Origin: Phoronis australis
Lineage: Eukaryota > Phoronida > Phoronidae
Length of the DNA: 64,000 bases
Direction of reading: 5' to 3'
Assembly: GCA_002633005.1 (NCBI GenBank)
Contig: NMRA01000151.1
Span: 476,400-540,399, forward strand
Under the pieces are notes generated by a model. That model saw nothing but the letters and a program-made list of their open reading frames with translations, had not been told where the DNA came from and made no database searches. Every line of letters starts with the position of its first letter. Position 1 is the stretch's first letter. The position numbers and the translations under genes were made by a program. Shown piece by piece: positions 38,000 through 49,510 of the stretch.

Positions 38000-40225
38000 T
38001 AATCTGTCCAGTGCAGATTGATCAGCACTTTTTGCAAATATGGTTTTAGTTTAAGAAAAGAGCATAAGTTTTGAAGCAAGGTGTCAGGCATCCTAATGAC
38101 GTTCGACGTTACTGAACGAGTTGCCGACTGTGAATAAAGTCGGCAAAAACTATACCGTCAAAGTCAATTAATTAAAAATTGAGTAAAAATAAGACAAACT
38201 ACTACAAAAGAATAGTTTTTGCATGTCTTATAAAATCAGTACTTCAGGTAAATTATTTAAGACGTTATGGTGATTTACAGTGGCACCCCAATTTCCGACT
38301 AGTGCCGAGAAGAGTACCGCAACTCTCGTGATTAAGAATTCCCTTAATAAGAAAAGGTTGCTAATAAAAGAGAATGCCAGTACAACGTGTGAGGTTGGAA
38401 TGTTACCCCTGTTCTGTTCAGGTGTCAAAAATAAAAACTACATTGTCATAATAAATATTGATTAAGTAATTAGTAAGAATAGATCCATTTTAAGTTGCCC
38501 AAAATTTGTGCACATTTACTTTTAAATCATGGGGTCAGACTTGTTGACAAGTACTTAAAGTCAAAATCTATTTTTAGACGGTGTTTACAACTTTGGGTTG
38601 TCATAGCCACAAGTACTAGTAGGTAAGGATATAAATAGACAACACACATTAACTGAAAAAATAATTTCTAGAATACGTTTCAACAAACGGGGGAGTTTCA
38701 GGTGTTGCAGATACAGCTTCAGGTTCTGACTCTGTGGACACTTCTCTAGACATCGTTGCCAGTCTTTCACTTTGTGCTACTTCATACCTACAGTTATTAA
38801 CTACGGGTACAGATGTCAAAGCATACAGGTGGTACAATTCGCCACGATAATAACCAAACTACACGAATCACTGTCACAAACATTGTGAGTGCAATTCATT
38901 ACCTAATTTCTGTTGTGAATTGGAATTTGTAACCAAAAATTATCCTCAATTGATGTATTTTTGAATTTTGAAAATACATCAACAAAAGTTTGTGCTTTTA
39001 CTTTGTAAACCTTTGTAGGGCAGCGAAATTTTTATTAATGAGGTTTTAGCAGTGGATGTTCTTCCAGATTTTGCATACTTTCTTTCAAGAAGGTACACTG
39101 TAGGCCTCTTGATCACTCAGATTATAATACCACTTTATGTCAATATACATAGTTCTGCAAATAAGGTACAACAAGATAAACAAGGCTACAAACTGTGTAC
39201 CTACTTTGTAAGTTCTAAATCTAACAAAATGCACGACTTGCCTCTGAAACAGAATTGCTGTCTGAACTGGGCCATAACTGGTGGCACAGATGGTCTTCTA
39301 GGGGCAACAAGAAGCCTTTCGGCAACTCGTACCTCGCACACACTAAACCATCAAAGTCATGCTGCTTTAAGTACCTTTATAACATAGACATGGTCACCTA
39401 AGGAGGCTGTCGATGTCATTCCTTCCAACTACAACAAATATTTTGGTAATCAAGATTTCTTTCTGATACACCATTTGTTCATCTACGATATCTTTTTGCA
39501 CAGTTATGAGTGGTAAAACCCTGGAAGCCGAGTTTCAAGCACTAGCAAACTCTGGAGATCACCTGTGTCGTGCTTTAGTGATTGGTTTACTCTGTCATGG
39601 AGGTCGACCTCGATTTGATTTCAAAACTAACAGCAATGATTAATACATGTACAGAAATGGGCCACTTCCCAGAAAGGGTCAGTCCATGATTTTGTTGCTT
39701 TACCCGATAGTATTTGACCACGATGGCAAGAGTTTATAAGACATTAACATTCTCTTAAGGTTTTCCCTTTTCTGCAAAAGTTAGTAGCAGCAACTTGACA
39801 ATGATGGTCTAATCAATGCGGCACAATTCGCCAAAAAGCTTCCAGCATAAGAAAGGCTTATTGGACCACTGTCGTCTCTACTGCCGTCAGTTGAGACGAT
39901 GGTGCTATCTCAAAGTAGTAATGCTTTGTAATTTGTCTTAGTGTTTCAAGAATTATCAACTGAAAAAAACTAAGCGAGTCGTCAATATATGGCGAACAGT
40001 AAGTGTAATGTTAATATAGGCTTAGCTAATGTCAACAGACAAAGCAACTCGGTGAATTTATATCTGAATCTTTAAGTTAAAACTTTCACACTCTTCACTT
40101 TTTCAGTGAGTTTTCGGACCAATACTTTATTGGATCGAGGTGATTTTAAAGTGCTGGGACAACGCAATGTCCCGATAATTACCGAAGAATATAAAGCAGG
40201 ACCGAACAAATACTTACGCATCAAG
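38000..40225. other. Intergenic sequence with weak exon-like pieces
   Basis: The minus strand at 38649-38790 reads as a Ser/Glu-rich C-terminal peptide (REVSTESEPEAVSATPE) after an acceptor-like CTGTAG, ending at a stop, but no connected exon was found. The plus frame at 39052-39387 is open for 111 codons without a recognised family. Neither is called as a gene. Confidence 0.3.
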
Positions 40226-40420
40226 CTATCGTTTGGGAAGCTCGGAATTAGCGACCAATAATGCACTTCTAAGAGATTCCCAGCGACCGTGCTCTGTACC
40301 CAAATAAATGCGTCGTTTACTAACTTTCAGGTGCAAGTCTTGCCTTCTTTTCTTTCTAACTGAGTCGGTTAACTTACACGAACGTACCCTTTTCTTGACC
40401 AGCTTTCCACTGTCAGACAT
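40226..40420 (-). other. Small open frame of transposon-accessory type, possible first exon
   Basis: An ATG at 40420 in a purine (-3) context starts a 64-codon basic peptide (MSDSGKLVKKRVRSCK...) containing RRIYLGTEHGRWESLRSALL. This resembles the N-terminal RxYxGxxxxRWxxLR motif I associate with invertebrate transposon-linked proteins. The frame ends KR-stop, and a GTAAGTA donor sits 8 bases after the stop, so a single stop or a frameshift may have broken a first exon. No downstream exon could be joined. Role unknown. Confidence 0.3.
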
Positions 40421-40814
40421 CTCGTCTCGTATTGTCTAGTAAAACTCAGCCTGTGACTAATAGCTACGCAGCGCCGTCCTCAGGCACAGTGTAAATGAAT
40501 AATAGTCCACTACAGATCAGCTGAATGATCAAATCTCAAGTATTGGTACAATCATCAAGTATAGGCAGGTAGAAAATGTAACACAGTCACAGATTTGTCT
40601 TACCATGACCATGTTAATCACAAAAACATAAAGAAGCGACTCGAGCACAAATCAGACGTTACCGAGTAGGCCTATTCTGAGTAGGTAACACAACAGAACA
40701 CAAACGTTAGCTCCATCACGGCACGAGGTATAAAGCACATTGGGTTTCCAAGTATTCTCTCCACAACACTGTCCGACTTTATCTTGACACTGACTCAGCT
40801 GTTCGTCTATCGAA

Positions 40815-41030
40815 TGACTGAGCGCATGCGCGCATTTATCATTAGCGAGAGGGAGATTGGCAGGTTTAGGTGGTTACCATACAAGCTTTTCTTCGTACTT
40901 CTTTCAAAAACCATGAATTGGGTGATTTTTTCTGGAAATTCCTTCTCAGGGGGAAGTGAATAACTCTGTAGTAAAGGTTACAAGAAGGTACTTTCGTTAG
41001 GGATCGTTTAAAACGTGCATGCCACTTTAA
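40815..41030. repeat. Dispersed repeat (GAGCGCATGCGCGCATTTATC family), copy 1
   Basis: Starts TGAGCGCATGCGCGCATTTATCAT and continues with AAAAACC.TGAATT..GTGATTTTT.TGGAA.TTCCTT and GGGAAGTGAATAACT. The same order is seen at 49280-49510, and its 3' part at 63225-63330. No coding capacity, about 200-230 bp. Confidence 0.75.
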
Positions 41031-42149
41031 GGGGTCGCCTTTCAAACTAGCTCCTTTCTCGGAGGCCGGAACACGGCGATTGCCCCTTTGCACCCGGCAC
41101 TGCCAACTAATTGCGAGGGGAAAGGGGGTTACTTATTGAGCGTTCGGCGGGAAATACTCCAGATACTCCAGCCATCGACAATGGCTTGGCGGACCAGGCC
41201 GAAACGTCTACTACTATCCGTCAATTATAGACTCTCAGTAAGGGATTTCGTTTTATACCACAGGCGTTGAATCAGTGGAGGGAAATTCGGCCATGTAATA
41301 ATATTTTCCGTATTCACCTCCCGCACTACATGTACTTCAACAGCGACCTCTGACACGGAAACTTCAAAAAGGTAGGGCAATGTCGACTCAACATCGATAG
41401 CCGGTTAAATCATCAAACTTTCGGAAAATAGTTAAAAGTAATGCATTTTCAACAGTGTGAGTAACACTAAACATGCATTCATGTCTCAGTCGTAACATCC
41501 GGAACAGGACTGTTAATTATACATGTACATGTATGGCAGTTCTGTCTCAGTTTTCATTTGCTAAGTATGTCGTCTGCGCCGATTCCTAGGTAAGACTTTG
41601 TAATGTTGTTGTTATTTAACTATTTTCATGAGATGTTACAAGTTCAAAGCACAGTTACCGTTGTGTTAATTTTTGTCATCTATTTTCAAGTAATAAATAG
41701 TTACATTTAAAACTGCTTCTTTTACTAACTAGAGAAAACTTGCAACCTTACGCGCAAGTACATACATATAGGATGTTATCCGCTAAGTGAAGCGTCTGAG
41801 TGAAGTATTTGAAAAATCTGGAGAAAAAATGAAAGAAACTGAGGAATTTGATGCGCATGTGACATTATTCCGCGTATTGACCGAGGCCGAAGGTCTCGTG
41901 GGATATTACTTCATCAACGCCACTCTCGGTAAGTTTTGTGAATATATTTTACCAGTGTGATTGAGAAACAATAATCAACCTATTTCCGAAAGAGGTAATA
42001 TTCGAAATTCATCGAAAAAATTCTTCCAACGGAAAACAATATCAAAACATCCGACCTAAGGTACCAAAATTATAGTACTGAAAAAAAAATAATTTGACTG
42101 CTGCTGAAAATAAACTGAAGAACTTGATGACCACTATTGTTGAATTATA
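41031..42149. other. Intergenic, nothing firmly recognised
   Basis: Includes a GGCCGAAACGTCTACT stretch near 41200, similar in style to retroelement 3' ends. No gene. Confidence 0.35.
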
Positions 42150-42150
42150 C

Positions 42151-42181
<31 letters not shown>

Positions 42182-42350
42182 TGGACAGGGAGCGGGAGAA
42201 GGAGAGAGAGAGGGAGAGGGATCGGGAGAAGGAGAGGGAGAGGGAGCGGGAGAGGGAGAGGGAGAGTGAGAGGGAGAGGGAGAGGAAGCGGAAGAGGGAG
42301 AGGGTGAGGGAGAGGGAGGGGGAGACGGAGAGGGAGACGGAGACGGAGAG
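42150..42350. repeat. Polypurine (GA)n / (GGGAGA)n tract, 200 bp
   Basis: A (AG)n start changes into GGGAGA, GGAGAC and AGCGGG units, nearly all purine on the plus strand. Open frames on both strands across it (Arg-Glu or Ser-Leu runs) are artefacts of the repeat. Confidence 0.95.
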
Positions 42351-42369
42351 TCGGGTTCTACTTCCACAG

Positions 42370-43346
42370 ACCGTCAGGGCAAAGGTTGTACAGTGACAAT
42401 GATTTTGATAATGTATTTTTGTATTTCTAAATAAAGATTCCCTAACATGTGACCATAGCATATAAAATTGAGTAATTGTTTCACAACAGCTTTCTGTCAG
42501 CTAACATTGAATTAGCATGCGCTCGCATGGCCTCGATGCTCGGTAAATTACCTTTGTTGCCGTCATCAAAAGCCGGTAACGGAGTGGTTTACTCATTGCT
42601 GGCTTCTCGAAACATTTGCACTCACGAGCACTCCAAGGCATTACAAATTGTGTCTTTTGAGACAGACTTTGTTTCAGTTTCATATAAGCATTGGTTAGGA
42701 TCATTTTAGGATGCCGAGAATAATTCATTTTAAAACACAACACAGAATAATAAACGTCTACATGGCAACTCGCCAGGCGCCAATCCCGACTTAGTCAAGA
42801 GCTCACCCGACGATGACTTCACGGATCGGACCGTTAGGTTTCACCGGCTATCAGTTCGAAGCTGAATACATGTACACTGATCAAGAATTACTAGAGAGGC
42901 GCCGTGAACATGCATAGGCAACGGAACGTATGAATAGTTCTTTGGTAAGCCGGAATTCGTCAGAGAAATCGCTATCGACGAAATGCCGGCCCGGCACAGA
43001 CACGGAGATGTTTCACGGCCTCAAACTTGCTATTAACAGCATACCCTTCATTTTTCACTACCGCGAGCCACTTCCTAAGCATATCAGGCTCTCAAGGAAG
43101 TCGAAAAAATGATATACCCGCTTTCTTCGCAGCTTCATAGTTCGGACAAGTGGGAACGATGCACCGCAATATAGTGGCATTCACTCTGCAGACGAACCAC
43201 TGACGTCGCTGCGTCGTTTCTCACCTTCCTCACAGGTTAACGCGACACCTCTCGGCGAGATGAGTTCTACCGTATAAGAGGCGATGTGGATATAGACCTA
43301 TTAAGACGGTAAAAAGAATAATGAAATCAGGTGGCATTCTCCCTTA
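42370..43346. repeat. Dispersed 0.95-kb repeat, copy 2 (partner 37067-37995)
   Basis: Same orientation and same landmark order as copy 1, directly after the polypurine tract. The frame MTSRIGPLGFTGYQFEAEY continues to ELLERRREHA and then stops. Confidence 0.8.
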
Positions 43347-44080
43347 AGTTCTTCAAAGAACTGTTACTCATTAAATCGATTTTTTATTGACTCTGTTATG
43401 CCAAAGCATGAATTGCGGCATATTCCGAGCTGTGAAGTAAGTGGCCTCTGAAATAAAGGAACATCTGTTTTTGCCACGTTATTGCAAAGAATGACAATGT
43501 CTTATTCAAGGGGCCGTGGAATTTATACTGCAAGTTGTGTAGCGTGCTGTTTTTTACGGACGTGGTGACTGCACTGACTTCGTAACATGTTGAGCTGACG
43601 GTAATACTCAAGGTTTTTTCGCAGACAGTACGGTGGTACCTGTTCACAGACATTTGCAATGAATAATTATTCAAAACTTTCGTTAATAGTTTGGAATATA
43701 TCAACTGGTGCAAAACATTGTCTATTTAAGTTCAGCGAGGGCCTTCTCTATTGATTAACTGGATAACTGGTATTTTCACTGAGCGCTTTGTCCTAAAACT
43801 AAACACCTTAGAGTTAGGTTATTCTGAAAAGTGGTGATTAATGCACTACTGTAATTTAGAAACTGTTTCAGGGGCAAACAAGTAGGAAAAGTACCCATGC
43901 GCGTACCCAGGGTGCTGAAATGAGTCCCATATTTGGCAGGTCTGCCTGAGAGAACAAAAGTCCAATAAAAAAGCAAGAAATCAACCAACTTTTCATCAAC
44001 CTTTTTTCATTATTATTTTTGTTAGTCCACTGCGAAAATTTTGAGCCCAACTAACCCCCCTCCCCCTATCCATTTAGTCC
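43347..44080. other. Intergenic, nothing recognised
   Basis: Minus-strand frames at 43396-43713 and 43776-44050 have no motif or splice context. Confidence 0.4.
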
Positions 44081-44392
44081 GTGTGTGGAAAATCTGCAAT
44101 TTTACTGGAAAATCTGCAAATCTGGTGTTCAGAGTACTCCAATACAGGTTTGGTGGTACACAGATCTGATGACACAATCGAGTCTGATGCTGTGCCGCTC
44201 GTGACTACTACTCCAGCACCCCCCAAAAAGCGCAAGAGAAATGAGGAGCCTCAGTGGGTTTCCTCTTACAAGGCAGACCTTAGTGCCATGCATAAAGAAC
44301 GGTTGGAGATGGAAAAGAGACGCGCTGATATTGAGAAGCGACGCGTGGTGGCACTGGAGAGTCTGGTTGAGTGGACAAAAACCCTAAAGTGA
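44081..44392 (+). pseudogene. C-terminal fragment of a Myb/SANT-like (Harbinger second ORF) type protein
   Basis: An open frame ending in TGA encodes TTPAPPKKRKRNEEPQWVSS and then a charged helix (LEMEKRRADIEKRRVVALESL) ending WTKTLK. Basic KKRKR followed by a Lys/Glu-rich helix is typical of the C-terminus of the DNA-binding accessory protein of PIF/Harbinger elements. The DNA-binding part is not visible upstream, so the fragment is 5'-truncated or its exon was lost. A homologous 3' flank recurs at 46185-46360, and a Harbinger transposase relic lies at 47828-48438 facing it. A host gene fragment cannot be excluded. Confidence 0.4.
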
Positions 44393-44552
44393 AATGTGGT
44401 GCAAAGGTACTCCATTGACTCATTGTCAATGAAAGCCGGGTTTGGCCCCCCTTTCCTTGAGGACGCTGGTGTTGTTTTAACAGTATTAGTTTGTATCACA
44501 AACTCTGGTGTCTGCGTTGTTTATTGTGTTATATTGAACTAGTGGTATAATT

Positions 44553-44599
<47 letters not shown>
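44393..44599. repeat. Element 3' flank plus (TA)n, copy 1
   Basis: GGTACTCCATT.AC...GTCAATGAAAG, CCTTCCTTGAGGA and TATTGAACT..GT precede a (TA)n tract (44560-44599). The same order is found at 46198-46350. Confidence 0.75.
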
Positions 44600-45918
44600 T
44601 CGGGAACCCAATGATCGTTCGCCTAAGCATAAAACCGGCTTGTTGTCGTACTCACCCAATTATTCACTTTCAAAGTTATGCTCTGAATAGGATATGATTT
44701 AACTCTCACAAATATATAGTATTCGTTGGTTAAATCGTTTTTTTACTTATGCCGAGTTTTTCAACTGTGCATTGCTTTTCGGCAGCCATTTTATAATGAC
44801 TCCTATGGTCGTCACATGCTGCCGCCCTTTGAAAAAACAGAGAACCACACAGAAAAAAGCGAAGAAAATAGTGGAAAGTGGTTTACACCAATTCTACTTC
44901 AACCACAAACTGTTTTACTAGTATGATATCGATTTTTAAATCGATTAAAATTGATTTAGAATTTCAGTTCTGGTAAATAAATCGCAATTGTAGTTTTATT
45001 CCAGATAGACCTTACTTTTTTGTATTTGTGACCTCTTTACTTGACTTTTTGCTCTTGTTGTTCTTAACACCACTTATCTCTGCTGTCTTTTTTTCTTTTC
45101 AGTTTTTCTTCATTCTCTGTTAACACCTTGTCAGCCAAAACACAACTGTAACCCTTTGAGACTTTGTCGGCGCAAGTTGATCATTGAACCTCGATACAAT
45201 TGTTCTAATAAATTACCCAATATCGTATTGTTTGATTTTTTCTCACCTTTAACAGGCTTCTGCAATCATAAATAAATAAATAAATACCCAAGTTGCAGTT
45301 GCATTTTATTGCTCAATCTCTTCTTTTATTTTGATTATGTCATGCTGTGTTGTATGTAACAATGCAATATAGTGAAATAAAGTCAATGTTTTACTTTATG
45401 GTGGAAATTCTCTATCAATTCAAGTATTTTAATTTTCTTCAAATAAATTCAAAATGCTTTAGCCAAAAATTTCAACATAAATGTTGAGCTCAGTACTTTG
45501 TTTTGCAATAAAAAATGCGTGGGCCGAAACTCTTAAACACCCAGCGTGTTCCATTTCGCTGCTGCGTTTTTCCTTTGGCCCAACAGGTGTCGGTTAGTAC
45601 CTGGGACAAATAGATACATTGCATAAACAAACCCTGAGTTGTTTTTGTTCCGTCTGAAGAAAATTTAATTTCGAAGATATCTTCTGAAAATGAATAAAAA
45701 AGTGCATTTGTAAAATCTACAAGTTTTTAAGTGGTATCAAATAAGTCGGTAAATGCATTAATTTTAGTCCCAGTCCTTCCATGCGCGTTTTCCCCGAGAG
45801 GTTAGTACCTAACGTGCAGACGAGCACTCCAAATTGGAACGCTAAGTCCTGCGTGGCTGCGCTGCACGCGAAAGAAGATGGCGGACGACATTTGGAGCCT
45901 GACGACGATAGGTATCCG

Positions 45919-45921
<3 letters not shown>
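44600..45921. other. Intergenic with one start-like context
   Basis: At 45878 an ATGGCGGACG context opens a short frame followed by a possible ATAG|GTATCC donor just before a (TA)n tract. No downstream exon was found, so it is not called as a gene. Confidence 0.35.
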
Positions 45922-45957
<36 letters not shown>

Positions 45958-45958
45958 N
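45922..45958. repeat. (TA)n microsatellite with assembly N
   Basis: About 18 TA units end in an N at 45958, so array length is uncertain. An 11-bp perfect inverted repeat (AAATTGTGGGG/CCCCACAATTT) follows at 45984-46016. Confidence 0.9.
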
Positions 45959-46078
45959 CAAAGAACAGTTTCTGATAGGTCTGAAATTGTGGGGCATTAT
46001 ATATACCCCACAATTTTTTGCAACCCCACAGTAAAGGTCTCATATATAAAAATGCCCCGGATCTGTATAGTTCTCTTA

Positions 46079-46121
<43 letters not shown>
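46079..46121. repeat. (TA)n microsatellite
   Basis: About 21 uninterrupted TA units. Confidence 0.95.
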
Positions 46122-46122
<1 letters not shown>

Positions 46123-46184
46123 CTACATATTGTCTATTTTTGATTCTAAACTTGGGACATACACTGTACATGTAAAGTACTTGT

Positions 46185-46360
46185 CAAACTTGAAGTAGCT
46201 ACAGGTACTCCATTAACATAGTCAATGAAAGTGTTAGGCCTCCCTTCCTTGAGGAGTCTGATGTTTTATTTTTTAACAGTTTATGTTAGTATTGCAAACT
46301 ACGATGCTTGCATTGTTTATCTTGGTATATTGAACTTGTTGTATATATATATGCTCATTA
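46185..46360. repeat. Element 3' flank plus short (TA)n, copy 2
   Basis: Contains GGTACTCCATTAACATAGTC, CCTCCCTTCCTTGAGGAG and TATTGAACTTGTTGTATATA, homologous to 44393-44599. The stop-containing LSNLK-stop just upstream parallels WTKTLK-stop of copy 1. Confidence 0.7.
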
Positions 46361-46693
46361 AAGACAAACGCATAGTAATATAATGTTTATTTTGAAAACA
46401 TTTTTTTAATCTGGCTTGAACCAGTGACTGGAACTCTATTTATTTGCCCTCCCTTCCTAGATGTCGCTCATTCTATGGAGTGGCACTTAAGTTGCCGCTC
46501 TCTGTTTTACCTTACAGGTACAGCATATTCATTTCCTAAATCAGTTTAATTAAATTTCAGTGCATTCTATTGCTTCCAAAAACTGTGTGTGATGTGCGAA
46601 GTTGTAAAGTGATTACCGTAACTGAATTTTCGATGTCCATTTCTGTTGTAGAGGGATATTTCCCAGACTGCAGCAAAACATATTTCAGTAGTG

Positions 46694-47014
46694 AACAGCT
46701 TATTATTTAAAATGACTTATTCTTATTAAAATGACATAGGCAGAAAATTGAATTTTGGGCCTAAAAAGCGAGGCCCCCTATATTAATATAGGGGGCCTCG
46801 CCGAAAGGCGGCCGAAGAGCGGGGCCCCCTATATTAATATAGGAGNCGCCTTTCGGCGGGGCCCCCTATATTAATATAGGGGGCCCCGCTCTTCGGCCGC
46901 CTTTCGGCGAGGCCCCCTATATTAATATAGGGGGCCTCGCTTTTTAGGCCCAAAATTCAATTTTCTGCCTATGTCATTTTAATAAGAATAAGTCATTTTA
47001 AATAATAAGCTGTT
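46694..47014. mobile_element. 321-bp nested palindromic foldback element
   Basis: The left arm AACAGCTTATTATTTAAAAT is matched by ATTTTAAATAATAAGCTGTT at the right end, and the complementarity runs inward over nearly the whole length. Inside, the palindrome CTATATTAATATAG flanked by G/C runs occurs four times, joined by CCGAAAGGCGGCCGAAGAGC-type linkers that also pair. An assembly N (46846) sits near the centre. AGTG directly flanks both ends (46690-46693 and 47015-47018), a probable 4-bp target duplication. No coding capacity. Confidence 0.9.
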
Positions 47015-47827
47015 AGTGGTACTAATTGTCATACATGCAATTTGTCAAAGGCTGTCTGTCTGTCTCAATACAAATAATTTTACTGTTTAGGAATTGAAAC
47101 TCAACAAGGAAAATTGCCATTAAATATTAACAGATTTTTATTTAAAACTATAGTGGCAAGTGCAAACATAATTCTGTACTATGTAATATTGAGAACCGAC
47201 TCCTTAATAAACAAATAAGTCGTACCAAATCTGAGCTATGAACATTCCTTGTATTACAGCTCTCGAACCTTAGGTTAATGCTAGGTTACCAAATGAAATC
47301 TGAAGTTTCCAGAAAAAACGGCTGTTGTACTACTTCCTGTTGTAATTTAAACGTGATGGCAAATGTGCTAAATTAATTAAACAAGCAGAACAGTTGTGAC
47401 TAAAAGGTAATTAATTTACAGTGTGGAAGTGTAAACGCGATCCTTGAAACTAATTTAGAGGGAATTATTGTCTGACTTCGGTATTCGCAGTGGTGACCTA
47501 TCGGTGACGTGGATTTTTTTCCAGGGTTGTCAAACACAATCTGAGGTCGCTAAATCGAGTGCAGTATTACGTTATACAGTAAACTATCAAACAAGTAACT
47601 TCTTGTTAGCAGTCATCAAAAAAGTCTTCCATCATATTGGATCCAGAGCATGCCATAGCTCATGTAATGATTAATGTGTTATTATGTCAAAAGTAAATAC
47701 AATTAACCAGTTCCTAGGTCAATTCAAGCCAGCAAAAGCATGATCTTTTGACTCTCGGTAAACGTTTTTTTACTCTGGGCAGCATCAGCGGGCTGATGTC
47801 CATCACCCTCTTCCACATGTTCGTTAA
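47015..47827. other. Intergenic, nothing recognised
   Basis: AT-rich. The open frame at 47468-47674 has no motif. Confidence 0.4.
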
Positions 47828-48438
47828 TTATGAGATTATGAAGCACACAACACGCAACAATGACTGCATTTCCTCGGGTTTTTTCATGTCCAGAAACTTC
47901 AGTTTCCTAAATTTTCCTTTCAGACGGCCGAAGCATCGTTCAAAGTCCACTCTCGCGCATTGTGTTTATAATTGAATGACTTCTGTTCTGGTGTTAAGTG
48001 GCCATTGTCCTTAAACGGTACAATGACGAAGCTAGACAAGGGATAGGCAGAGTCCCCCAGTAAGTGGTACTTAGGGGGCAACTCCCCCTGAACTTTCGCC
48101 ATCAACGGTGAATTTTGAAAAACGCATCCATCATGTATCGATCCCGAACACGTAACGGAACCTGTGTGACGTGTTGCACACACCTTGAAGGTGCATAGCT
48201 GGAAAGCCCTCACCCGAAAGTGCCGGACTTAAATTGCGGGTCGCTGTAGCGAGGAACAGTTTCCTCGACGTAATTTTCGATTCTTGTCGTTCCAAGGCCT
48301 TCACGGTTGTTCTCTCGGGCTGCCGATATTAATATTGGCAAAGATTAATTCATCATAGTCATCGCTCACAACGCCATAGGAAAGACTGTTAAGCTCATCG
48401 GCTAAGACGTTCAACACAATCTGCTTCAGAGTCGACAT
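47828..48438 (-). pseudogene. PIF/Harbinger (HARBI1-like) transposase relic
   Basis: Minus-strand frames give MSTLKQIVLNVLADELNSL, ENYVEETVPRYSD, then GSIHDGCVFQNSPL, HLLGDSAYPLSSFVIVPFKD, NGHLTPEQKSFNYKH and, after a frameshift, ARVDFERCFGRLKGKFRKL to a stop after CFIIS. These are hallmarks of the DDE_Tnp_4 transposase: the HD of the second acidic site, the LLGDSAYPL block, and the glutamate of the ERxFGR block. The middle with the first catalytic aspartate is missing, and stops and frameshifts occur, so the copy is dead. It faces the Myb/SANT-like fragment at 44081, consistent with a decayed two-gene Harbinger element. Confidence 0.85.
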
Positions 48439-48439
48439 A

Positions 48440-49279
48440 CTGGATCGCACAGTGAGCGCTCACAGCTGTTCAGGGCCCGGTCCCCAATCTTTTTACTCAA
48501 AATGGAACTCGAAATTAGGTTTGGCATTTTCTACTCTACTTTTGGGCGAACTCAAGATAAGTTTCTATTATTCTATGCTCGAGTACACAACAACTTACGT
48601 AGATAATTTATTGCCCTTAGTTCACAGTTTTTAAACCCAATATTAAAGCAATAAATTTCGAGTTTTTTCTCGAGTTTGTAGCACGAATATAAGGGTCTTC
48701 AAGGGCAAACTTGAACTAGAATATCCTATGCATAAACTATAATGTATTCGAGCACAGTCTGATAACCAATTATCTTAAGTTCGCACAAAAGGAGCAGAGA
48801 AGTTGCCAAAAATAGTTTCGAGTTCGTTTCGAGTACAAAGATTAGAGGCCGGGCCCAGGAGCTACTCCTTGTATTCGCGAGTACACGCTAGCGGGTGCTC
48901 ACTCTGTTGAACCCGCTTCTGCTGGTGCATCAGTTTACACAAATAAAATATGTACAATTTATACGAGTTAAGGCGTGGCCTGGAACGCGATAAAGGGAAT
49001 AAATTCCAATGTTTAAAGTGACTCTCTGCCATTGAGACAGAATTTCAACCAACTCAAGCGGTATGTTACGTGTTTGTTCTTAAAGATATTTAACTTCAAA
49101 GGCATTTTGTTTTTGTTTCAAATTTCAAAAAAGTGTTTGTCACCTGCTCGACAGTTCGTTGATTTTTCTCCCACAAGGCAAAGCGTATCTCCTTATTTGG
49201 CATGGCAAGACATAGACGTACCACATTTTCCTTATATAAAATGTGACCTTTTAACTCAAGCGACGTCAAGCAACTGAAT
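48440..49279. other. Intergenic, nothing recognised
   Basis: Frames at 48452-48634 and 49032-49277 lack motifs and splice context. Confidence 0.4.
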
Positions 49280-49510
49280 GTGAGCGCATGCGCGCATTTA
49301 TCATAAGTGGGAAGGTGATTAAAAAAATTGTGGTAATCACAATTTTTCATTCGTGCATATTTCAAAAATCGTGAATTTTGTGATTTTTCTGGAATTTTCC
49401 TTACATGGGAAAGTGAATTACTTTTTATTGGGTGTTGCGAAATGTTACCTTCGTCAGGATTTGTTCAAATATGTATTGACGAGCTTTCGCGTTCCATGCC
49501 TCTTTAAACA
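49280..49510. repeat. Dispersed repeat (GAGCGCATGCGCGCATTTATC family), copy 2
   Basis: TGAGCGCATGCGCGCATTTATCATAAG at the left, then GTGAATTTTGTGATTTTTCTGGAA and TTTCGCGTTCCATGCCTCTT at the right. The left part matches 40815-41030 and the right part matches 63225-63330. Confidence 0.75.

Noticed and set aside
42042-42461. Open frames rich in Arg-Glu or Ser-Leu/Ser-Pro on both strands
   Set aside because: They are products of the polypurine tract at 42150-42350.
45878-45957. A first coding exon starting at ATGGCGGACG
   Set aside because: The start context is good and a donor-like GTATCC follows, but no downstream exon in phase was found and the frame runs into a (TA)n tract.
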